From Chlorobiota bacterium (GTDB lineage: Bacteria; Bacteroidota; Bacteroidia; Flavobacteriales; Flavobacteriaceae), in assembly GCA_013153655.1 (NCBI GenBank), contig JAADEB010000133.1, forward strand, positions 1-7,808: DNA of 7,808 nt, written 5' to 3'. Below, one piece after another: positions 1-5,147 of the stretch; position 1 is the first letter of the stretch; each line of letters begins with the position of its first letter. The notes beneath the pieces were generated by a model that worked only from the letters and a program-made list of their open reading frames with translations, made no database searches and had not been told where the DNA came from. The position numbers and the translations under genes are program-made.

Positions 1-264
1 ATGCCGGATTCCGTTATACATATCGACCGGATCAATCCTTTGCTGACGGATGAACAAGGCCGTGAAAATCCCGTTCAAACCGCAAACGCCAAATACACGG
101 TGGTGATTTCCTTTGTAAAATATACCGGAAGAATGAACAACAAGAACCAATTTCACTGGGTGAAGGTCTTACGCCGGTATCCTGACATACAAATTTATCT
201 GCTCAATTACGATTTTCTGAAAGAATGGGGCATCAGTGAAGATCAATTGCCGAAAATCAAATAA
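1..264 (+). CDS. Small hypothetical protein, thioredoxin-like beta-alpha-beta segment, possibly 5'-truncated by the window
   Basis: The reading frame starts with ATG at the first base of the window and gives 87 residues. The true start may lie outside, so this could be the C-terminal part of a longer protein. No signal peptide or membrane segment is visible. Residues 32-72 read as a hydrophobic strand (TVVISFV, 33-39), an amphipathic helix (about 46-59) and a second strand (IQIYLLN, 63-69). This order resembles the first half of a thioredoxin fold and resembles residues 44-83 of the next gene. There is no cysteine, so a thiol-redox role is unlikely for this piece. The stop codon (262-264) is 2 nt before the next ATG, so the two genes are probably co-transcribed. 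I do not recognise a named family; the thioredoxin-like reading is inference from the pattern only. Confidence 0.6.
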   Translation: MPDSVIHIDRINPLLTDEQGRENPVQTANAKYTVVISFVKYTGRMNNKNQFHWVKVLRRYPDIQIYLLNYDFLKEWGISEDQLPKIK

Positions 265-266
265 AT

Positions 267-797
267 ATGAGAAAACTTATTTTTTTTATTTTCATGAGTT
301 TAGTGGCGGGAAGTTGCAGTATTAATAAGGAAAATTTGGATTATCGTTCCCATGCGCCGCAGATTACACCGGAAGAAATCAAACGCGACAAGCCTAATTC
401 GGTGATTATTTTTATCGATCCCGGTTGTCCGGGTACGCCGAGGTATGCGCCGGAGATACGAAAGGAATTGGATATGTTGAAGCGGAAAAAGGTGGACTAT
501 ACCCTGGTGGCGGATATGTTGTACACCGAAAAGGTGGACCATGAATTGGACGATTTTAAGAAAAAATACGGCTACGATGACGAGACCATTTTTTTGATGA
601 ACGTAAAAAAATATCCCAAGTACGGCATATTGAAGAAGAAAAGGTTTATGGACTTTATGAACGATGTTTGTCCCAAATGCGACACCTTGCCTTTGGGTCC
701 GGGATTGCATGTGTTTTTGAAGGACGGAAAATATTATAAACACCAACTGACTTACAGTCTCTCACCGGAAGATGTGGAAGATATGGTCCGTCCGTAA
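267..797 (+). CDS. Lipoprotein with thioredoxin-like fold, CPGT active-site position and a separate CPKC motif
   Basis: This 176-aa protein begins with a short lipoprotein signal (MRKLIFFIFMSLVAGSC), with the lipidated Cys probably at 17. It should therefore be anchored in the cell envelope. Residues 44-60 read like the start of a thioredoxin domain: strand SVIIFID, then GCPGTPRY where thioredoxins have WCxxC. The resolving cysteine position holds Thr57, leaving only Cys54. A helix (58-73) and strand (77-83) follow. Near the C-terminus, LGPGLHVFLKDGKYY (143-157) looks like the cis-proline loop and last strands of the fold. A second pair, CPKC (135-138), lies just before that loop, outside the usual active site. 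The ATG at 267 is chosen because it gives the signal peptide; an A-rich stretch rather than a Shine-Dalgarno precedes it. It may be a monothiol redox protein, a metal or thiol binder, or a non-catalytic thioredoxin-like lipoprotein. Fold call moderate, function unknown. Confidence 0.85.
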   Translation: MRKLIFFIFMSLVAGSCSINKENLDYRSHAPQITPEEIKRDKPNSVIIFIDPGCPGTPRYAPEIRKELDMLKRKKVDYTLVADMLYTEKVDHELDDFKKKYGYDDETIFLMNVKKYPKYGILKKKRFMDFMNDVCPKCDTLPLGPGLHVFLKDGKYYKHQLTYSLSPEDVEDMVRP

Positions 798-821
798 CGC
801 CTTAATTTTTAGTATTAGGCG
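798..821 (+). terminator. Terminator-like hairpin directly after the lipoprotein gene
   Basis: CGCCTTAAT (798-806) pairs with ATTAGGCG (814-821), with one bulged T and a 7-nt loop. The hairpin begins immediately after the TAA stop and is followed by an AT-rich run (tttaaataa) rather than a clean U-tract. This fits a weak intrinsic terminator for the two-gene plus-strand unit. The stem is short, so confidence is moderate. Confidence 0.5.
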
Positions 822-887
822 TTTAAATAACACATGGAAAAATATCATGAAAAAAATGTAAACGGGTAATGATAAGAAAAAACCTAA

Positions 888-905
888 ATCCGCCATTTGG
901 CGGAT
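888..905. repeat. 8-bp perfect palindrome with 2-nt loop
   Basis: ATCCGCCA (888-895) and TGGCGGAT (898-905) are exact reverse complements separated by TT. The stem is GC-rich and stands at the left edge of the structured block. It could be the end of the element, a terminator part for the leftward transcript, or a protein-binding site. There is no U-run on either side strong enough to call a terminator. Confidence 0.55.
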
Positions 906-914
906 AAGCGCGTT

Positions 915-947
915 GGCCTGGCAAAAATGCGGGCCGGCCGCCGGCGG
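915..947. repeat. GC-rich palindrome cluster
   Basis: GGCCTG (915-920) can pair with CGGGCC (930-935), with one G-T wobble, around an A-rich loop. This is followed at once by the palindromes GGCCGGCC (932-939) and CCGCCGGCGG (938-947). The three overlap, so only some can form at once. The composition is strikingly unlike the flanking AT-rich DNA. Function unknown. Confidence 0.5.
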
Positions 948-950
948 GAA

Positions 951-1040
951 TTTTCTGTCATGGTAGAAAATCAGCAAAAGTGCTTGTCAATAATTTCTGC
1001 AAGAAATTCGTCTTTTGCTAGATTTTCTCATGACAGAAAA
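951..1040. repeat. Large 90-nt hairpin: inverted pair of TTTTCT...AGAAAA units
   Basis: The left arm 951-980 and right arm 1012-1040 pair almost throughout: TTTTCTGTCATG (951-962) with CATGACAGAAAA (1029-1040), then AGAAAATC (965-972) with GATTTTCT (1021-1028), then AGCAAAAG (973-980) with CTTTTGCT (1012-1019). This gives 28 pairs interrupted only by GT (963-964) on one side and A1020 on the other. The 31-nt loop holds a small hairpin, AATTTCT/AGAAATT (992-998 / 1002-1008). Each arm also folds by itself because TTTTCT and AGAAAA occur within it, so the element is two REP-like units head to head. No gene is encoded. It would form a strong secondary structure in transcripts from either side. 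Confidence 0.75.
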
Positions 1041-1064
1041 GGGCGCAAGGAAGCATATTTTTGC

Positions 1065-1102
1065 CTTGATCTTTTGGTTCTTTTGTATCAAGACAAAAGA
1101 AC
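1065..1102. repeat. 10-bp hairpin whose loop is complementary to the preceding sequence (pseudoknot-capable)
   Basis: GTTCTTTTGT (1077-1086) and ACAAAAGAAC (1093-1102) are perfect reverse complements around a 6-nt loop ATCAAG (1087-1092). The whole loop is complementary to CTTGAT at 1065-1070, 6 nt upstream of the stem. The element could thus form a pseudoknot as RNA, or two alternative hairpins. From memory, similar palindromes carrying a CTTGAT/ATCAAG pair and a GTTCTTTT/AAAAGAAC stem recur between genes in Bacteroidota; I cannot verify that here. Confidence 0.65.
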
Positions 1103-1204
1103 ATAACTAAAAATCACTTATTTTACAGTAGCACAGTTGTATTAATAAAGCGTCTAATTCAATTAATTTTTTAGAAAAAAATTTTATCGAACATAAATCT
1201 TTCT
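1103..1204. other. AT-rich intergenic tail with weak A/T hairpin
   Basis: This 102-nt stretch lies between the repeat block and the stop codon of the minus-strand gene. It is AT-rich and holds one all-A/T inverted repeat, AATTTTTT/AAAAAATT (1165-1172 / 1176-1183, 3-nt loop). That could act as a weak terminator for the leftward operon, but an A/T-only stem is poor evidence. I see no gene, tRNA or clear promoter here. Confidence 0.3.
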
Positions 1205-2323
1205 TTATTCCGGAAGATGCAGGCTGCGGAAATTCATTTCCCAAAACAAGCCTAAGCGGAACAGGTATCCTTTCAAATCCGGCGTAAAGGCGGGTTTGGA
1301 CACCGTAAATTGGAGACCGAAAGACCAATCCGTATATTGACGGTCTTTGTATTGCGGGATAAATCGCAGAAATGAGCGGTGGCGATATACATAAGCCAGT
1401 CCCAAGCCGGGCGACCAACGTTGGTAGCTGAAAGCATTTTCGTCGGATTGATCCTTGTTGGCACTTAAATACCAATATCCGAGGCCGGCCATGGGAGTCA
1501 ACGTATGTTTACCGGAGGTTTGTTTGTAGCCGGCCATGAGTTCAATGGCCACGAAACCGGCGTGTTTGGCTTCGGTCCAGGTGGTATCGTAGGCGGCGCG
1601 TACGCGGTTGCCGGTGGCGCTTGCGAGCATCATAAATTGGTAATTTCCGTAGCTCAAACCCAAATCCACTTCCACGCCGCCGCCGGGTTTCAGGTAGCGG
1701 CCGAGTGTACCTGCGGGCCAGAGGTATGTTATGCCGAGCCTTTCGGTAAAGGTCCACCGGTCGAGGGTGTAGGCGGGCGGGCCGCCGGGATATTGTTCCA
1801 TTTGGTTGCGGATGCGTATTTCCCATTCGTCCATGACTTCGGGTCGCTGGCCGAACCAGGATTCTTCCTTGAATTTGGTCACTTGGTCGTCCAATTCGTT
1901 TTTGTAGCGGTACCATAAGGTCCATGCCTCGTAGGGTTTGTCGAGGCGGTCGAGGGCGTATTGGAGTTTGCGGCGGTAGAGTTCCGTAAGGTCGAAGATG
2001 ATTTGGTTGTAGCGCAGGTATTCCTCTTTGAGGAAGCGGCGGTTGAAATAGGAGCGTTGCGGGTCCATGGCGGCATGGGCCAAGTAGCGAAGGGCAATGG
2101 TGTCGCCGTAGCGTTGGCGTCCTTGGCGCATGTTCAGAATATAGGCCAGGCGCGAAACGGTGGGCGTGGAATCTCGCAGGCTGAAATCTTTCCAGCTTAG
2201 CGGACCTTGGGACCACAGGCGCAAATCTTCCTGTGCATAAGCGTTTATCCTCGCCAGAGCGACGAGGATAAACGGGATGATATGTTTTATAAGACGCAAA
2301 CCGGAGTTATCTGATAAGCGCAA
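1205..2323 (-). CDS. Secreted protein: DUF922-like domain lacking HExxH, fused to a predicted outer-membrane beta-barrel
   Basis: This 372-aa protein has a signal peptide (LIKHIIPFILVALARINAYA, cleavage about 30/31). Residues 37-125 follow the pattern I know from Bacteroidota DUF922-type putative secreted zinc proteases: LSWKDF near the start (42-47), a strand-rich middle, then LRYNQIIFDLTELYRRKL (103-120), which aligns with the family's LLxHEQxHFDIxELYxRKL. The zinc-binding HExxH is YNQII (105-109), so protease activity is not expected. A helical linker (126-180) leads to residues 190-372, rich in alternating strands with glycine and aromatic residues, typical of an outer-membrane beta-barrel. 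The start is TTG at 2323, overlapping the upstream gene by 17 nt; a second TTG at 2299 would give a tighter signal peptide and is equally possible. It is the second gene of the leftward unit. It is not recognisably PorP/SprF. Domain call by eye; role unknown. Confidence 0.85.
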   Translation of the reverse strand: MRLSDNSGLRLIKHIIPFILVALARINAYAQEDLRLWSQGPLSWKDFSLRDSTPTVSRLAYILNMRQGRQRYGDTIALRYLAHAAMDPQRSYFNRRFLKEEYLRYNQIIFDLTELYRRKLQYALDRLDKPYEAWTLWYRYKNELDDQVTKFKEESWFGQRPEVMDEWEIRIRNQMEQYPGGPPAYTLDRWTFTERLGITYLWPAGTLGRYLKPGGGVEVDLGLSYGNYQFMMLASATGNRVRAAYDTTWTEAKHAGFVAIELMAGYKQTSGKHTLTPMAGLGYWYLSANKDQSDENAFSYQRWSPGLGLAYVYRHRSFLRFIPQYKDRQYTDWSFGLQFTVSKPAFTPDLKGYLFRLGLFWEMNFRSLHLPE

Positions 2324-4442
2324 AGTGGCCTTTATAGACCCGTCCGCTGGGCAAGACGAGCACGAACCAATAATCGGTGCTGCCGAGCGGCAGGCCGTTG
2401 TAGGTGCCGTCCCACACTTGGTCGATGGCGGTGTTCATGTGTTTGACGAGCCGTCCGAAGCGGTCGTAGATGTAGAGGTCGGCGTCGGGTGTGTATTCGG
2501 AATTGATGATGCGCCAGGTGTCGTGTGTGCCGTCGTTGTTGGGTGTAAAGTAGGGCGGAATAATCAGGTTGATGACGTGCACCAGGGTGTCGGCCTCGCA
2601 GTTGTTGGCATCGCGTACGTGTACGGTATAGTCGCCGTCGGGCAGTTCTTCGAAATGGCCGGTGCTTTGGTAGTTGCCGTCATTGAGGGCGTATTGATAG
2701 TCGGGCAAACCGCCGGAGGCCGTTACGTTGAGGATGCCGTAGATTTCCGGTTGCGCATCGATGACGATGGGTGATAAAATTTTCACATGCACCGAATCGG
2801 TTACGGTACAAACGCCTTTGGTCATGGTGAGCACCACGTCGTATTCGCCGGTTCCGCTGAGGGTGATTTCCGTGTCGGTGGTGTTGACCGTGGTTCCGTT
2901 CACTTCCCAGATGTAGGCGTCGCCGTCGGTGATGTTGGAAGCCACGACGGCATCGTCGTAGGAGCAGACGATTTGGTCGGGACCCAGATCCAGGGGCGGC
3001 GGGTCTTGGAAATGTACGTAGATGGTGTCGTAATTGGTACATACGTTGTTGGTGACCGTAGCCACATAGGTTCCCGTTTCGGTAACGTCGAGGGTGGGAC
3101 CGTTGGCTCCGGATATGACGGTTCCGTCTTTGGACCATTCGTAGGTTTCGTTGCCGTGTTGGTTGCTCGGTGTGGCGTCCAGCGTAACGGTATCGCCGGC
3201 GCAGGCTTCGATGTCCGGTCCCAGATCGATAATGGGATAATCGGAATAGGTAACGTTAATGGTGTCGCTGGTATGACAGAGGCCGATTTCCACTTGCACG
3301 GCATAGGTTCCCGGTTCGGTTACGTGGTAAACGGCTTGGTTGGCGCCGGGAATATCGCTTCCGTTTCGTTGCCATTGGTAGGCGGTGGCGTTGGCCACGG
3401 TAGCGTCCAGCGTAAGGGTGTCGTGAATACAGAGCTCCCGGTCGGGACCCAGGTCCACTTCGTCATGGGAATAATCCACGTTAACGGTTACGGTATCGGA
3501 AGTGGTGTAATGTTGGTTGCCTACATCGAAGGCCAATTCCACGCGATAACTTGTGGTGGTGGCGGGACATACGCGCAAGGTGTCGCCTGTTCCCAATACA
3601 TTGTTATTCATATCGTACCACGTAAGGGTAAACTGACCTCCACCCGGGTCGTTGGGAATAAAACGCCATAGTTCGTTTCGGGCCGACCAGGGCCCGGTAT
3701 TACGTCCCGGCGGCACATAAGCCACAGTTCCGGCTTCGTTTTGGATGGCTATAAGGGCGTTGCCGTTGTTCCAGCTTGTACAGGTGGGTTTGTCGATGAT
3801 TTGTACGTCGATTACATTGGTGGATTCGTAAAGGATAACCCGTTGGGATGTATGCAGGTCGTGGCATTGAAAATGAGCTACATGGTCATAATCCACCACG
3901 AACATACGTTGTGGAGCCCTTCCGGCTACATAATAACGGATGGTTCCGCCGTAACGAACGTCCACATCATGGAAAGCTCCGAAAATGGTATTACGAAATA
4001 AGTTGGTGTTCGGTGCTTGCTCGTCGAAACTCCATTGACAAAAATCGTTCGGCCTTTGGGTTTGCGGTGAACTTCTGTTTAAATCAAACGAAAGGACTCC
4101 GTTGGCACCGATGATAAGCCGCGTATAAGGTTGTCCGAAGAAATAAAAGGTAAAAGGCAAGTTAATGATGCTCGACCAGCGGTCGTCTTCCGTGATATTG
4201 GTAATGGTACCTATATTGGATTGCGGAAGCGGACAGGTAGTTTGGTTTTCGATTCGGTAAGTATTGGTTCCCACATTAATTCCTTCCATTACGTAAGCAT
4301 GAAGCGTAACGCAAGGTGAATCGCTCAGGCAGGTAATCAATGTATCGTTGGAGGTTTCCAGCAGGTTACATTGCTGGCGTGTTTGTGCAAAACTCTGATG
4401 CACAAAAAAATAGAAAAATATAAACAGGCTAAGGCGTTTCAT
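2307..4442 (-). CDS. Type IX-secreted surface protein with Ig-like repeats and gliding-motility-type C-terminal domain
   Basis: This 711-aa protein starts with a Sec signal peptide (MKRLSLFIFFYFFVHQSFA, cleavage before Gln20). Residues about 86-262 form a beta-rich N-terminal domain, reminiscent of nidogen-like domains (FTFYFFGQPYTRLIIGANG, then GTIRYYVAG and VILYESTNVIDVQI). About 271-326 is a first Ig/PKD-like unit. Three further units each begin with LGPD (331, 407, 486) and carry paired cysteines. Residues 557-625 resemble an SprB repeat (ASGGLPDYQYALNDG ... DGDYTVHVRDANNC). The end (630-711) matches the gliding-motility-associated C-terminal domain: FTPNNDGTHDTW, YIYDRFGR, WDGTYNG, DYWF, YKGHFALIR. 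This is the type-B sorting signal that sends cargo through the type IX secretion system to the cell surface. The ATG is chosen for its signal peptide. Likely an adhesin or surface filament component. It is the first gene of a leftward pair; the gene after it overlaps its end. Confidence 0.93.
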   Translation of the reverse strand: MKRLSLFIFFYFFVHQSFAQTRQQCNLLETSNDTLITCLSDSPCVTLHAYVMEGINVGTNTYRIENQTTCPLPQSNIGTITNITEDDRWSSIINLPFTFYFFGQPYTRLIIGANGVLSFDLNRSSPQTQRPNDFCQWSFDEQAPNTNLFRNTIFGAFHDVDVRYGGTIRYYVAGRAPQRMFVVDYDHVAHFQCHDLHTSQRVILYESTNVIDVQIIDKPTCTSWNNGNALIAIQNEAGTVAYVPPGRNTGPWSARNELWRFIPNDPGGGQFTLTWYDMNNNVLGTGDTLRVCPATTTSYRVELAFDVGNQHYTTSDTVTVNVDYSHDEVDLGPDRELCIHDTLTLDATVANATAYQWQRNGSDIPGANQAVYHVTEPGTYAVQVEIGLCHTSDTINVTYSDYPIIDLGPDIEACAGDTVTLDATPSNQHGNETYEWSKDGTVISGANGPTLDVTETGTYVATVTNNVCTNYDTIYVHFQDPPPLDLGPDQIVCSYDDAVVASNITDGDAYIWEVNGTTVNTTDTEITLSGTGEYDVVLTMTKGVCTVTDSVHVKILSPIVIDAQPEIYGILNVTASGGLPDYQYALNDGNYQSTGHFEELPDGDYTVHVRDANNCEADTLVHVINLIIPPYFTPNNDGTHDTWRIINSEYTPDADLYIYDRFGRLVKHMNTAIDQVWDGTYNGLPLGSTDYWFVLVLPSGRVYKGHFALIR

Positions 4443-4454
4443 GAGGATTTGTCT

Positions 4455-4462
4455 TAAATTTG
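4455..4462 (+). promoter_or_regulatory. Possible Bacteroidota -7 box upstream of rnhB
   Basis: TAAATTTG fits the TAnnTTTG consensus of Bacteroidota primary-sigma promoters and lies 46 nt before the rnhB ATG, in the 66-nt divergent gap. I see no good TTTG at the -33 position, so this is a half match. No comparable box was found for the minus-strand gene that leaves the same gap. Confidence 0.3.
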
Positions 4463-4508
4463 TTTTCGGACTTATTTAAACAACAAAGTAAATAAATTTT
4501 TTCGAAAA

Positions 4509-5111
4509 ATGCTAAAAACCCGTTTTTCCGACCGCCTTTTGGAAGCCGGAACCGATGAGGCCGGACGAGGTGCTTTGGCGGGTCCCGTGGTGGCGGCCGC
4601 CGTTATTTTGCCGCCGGACTTTCGTCATCCCGATTTAAACGATAGCAAACAGCTCAGCGAAAAAAAACGTTATATGCTGCGTGAGGTTATCATGCGCGAA
4701 GCCGTGGCTTGGCAAGTGGCCTTCGTGTCGCAATATGTCATCGACCGCATCAATATTCTCAATGCCTCCATCTTGGCTATGCACCGTGCTTTGTCGTACC
4801 TGAAAACCACTCCGGAATTTATTATCGTGGACGGTAACCGTTTCAAGGATTTTCATCGTATTCCGCATCAAACCGTGGTGGACGGCGATGCCAAATACCT
4901 GTCTATCGCGGCGGCTTCCATCCTGGCCAAAACTTTCCGCGACGATTTTATGAAAACCATTCACCGCAAACATCCCCATTACGCTTGGGACCGGAACAAG
5001 GGTTATGCCACCCCCCAGCACAAAAAAGCCATTCTCCGGCATGGAATTACTCCTTATCACCGCCGTAGTTTCCATCCCAATTTTCCGCAATTGGAACTGG
5101 ATTTCGGGTAG
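4509..5111 (+). CDS. rnhB: Ribonuclease HII
   Basis: RNase HII cuts the RNA strand of RNA-DNA hybrids and starts removal of single ribonucleotides misincorporated in DNA; it acts in the cytoplasm with Mg or Mn. At 200 residues it has the normal length. The signature GTDEAGRGALAGPVVAAAV (14-32) supplies catalytic Asp16 and Glu17 and the GRG that reads the ribonucleotide junction. NDSKQLSEKKR (44-54) is the conserved DSK-L-x-x-x-x-R block. IIVDGN (105-110) supplies Asp108, and GDAKYLSIAAASILAKTFRD (126-145) supplies Asp127. The C-terminal HGITPYHRRSFHP is also typical. The last residues, QLELDFG (194-200), resemble a sliding-clamp-binding motif. The ATG at 4509 is the only start that fits family length. 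The next gene follows 36 nt later, so they may share a transcript. Confidence 0.97.
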   Translation: MLKTRFSDRLLEAGTDEAGRGALAGPVVAAAVILPPDFRHPDLNDSKQLSEKKRYMLREVIMREAVAWQVAFVSQYVIDRINILNASILAMHRALSYLKTTPEFIIVDGNRFKDFHRIPHQTVVDGDAKYLSIAAASILAKTFRDDFMKTIHRKHPHYAWDRNKGYATPQHKKAILRHGITPYHRRSFHPNFPQLELDFG

Positions 5112-5121
5112 GAAATTTATA

Positions 5122-5133
5122 CGTAAATTTACG
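5122..5133. promoter_or_regulatory. 12-bp perfect palindrome before the EnvC-like gene
   Basis: CGTAAATTTACG is a perfect palindrome in the 36-nt gap between the rnhB stop and the GTG start of the next gene. Its position 14 nt before the start would suit a dimeric repressor site or interference with ribosome access. A palindrome of this length in AT-rich DNA can also occur by chance, and no second copy was noticed in the window. Confidence 0.3.
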
Positions 5134-5147
5134 CAAATTCTTTCAGG

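Larger units (their letters stand above)
888..1102. repeat. Composite palindromic repeat block (REP/BIME-like) in a convergent intergenic region
   Basis: Between the convergent stop codons at 797 and 1205 there is no credible gene, but 888-1102 is densely structured: four palindromic modules follow one another with little unstructured sequence between them (given as separate entries). The region contains an abrupt GC-rich island (about 911-948) set in AT-rich DNA. The modular inverted repeats, the location between convergent genes and the lack of coding sense are what is expected of a dispersed intergenic repeat such as bacterial REP/BIME elements or a small non-autonomous mobile element. Copy number elsewhere in the genome cannot be seen from here, so the repeat status is inferred from structure. 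Confidence 0.55.

Noticed and set aside
897..1106. 69-aa open frame on the plus strand in the intergenic region
   Set aside because: It lies wholly inside the palindromic repeat block; its residues are just the translation of hairpin arms.
798..1204. CRISPR array, tRNA or structured riboswitch in the intergenic region
   Set aside because: There are no regularly spaced direct repeats and no tRNA cloverleaf. The structures are inverted repeats placed downstream of both genes, where a riboswitch would not act.
1205..1800. PorP/SprF-type membrane protein
   Set aside because: The position beside a type-B cargo invites the call, but the N-terminal domain is different and the typical PorP/SprF N-terminal motif is absent.
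1542..2216. 224-aa minus-strand frame overlapping the DUF922-like gene
   Set aside because: It is a shifted-frame shadow, rich in Pro/Arg, without signal peptide or motif; the 1205-2323 frame has clear domain structure.
2787..3671. 294-aa open frame on the plus strand
   Set aside because: It is antisense to the Ig-like repeats of the type IX cargo and shows Gly/Val-rich periodicity that mirrors those repeats.
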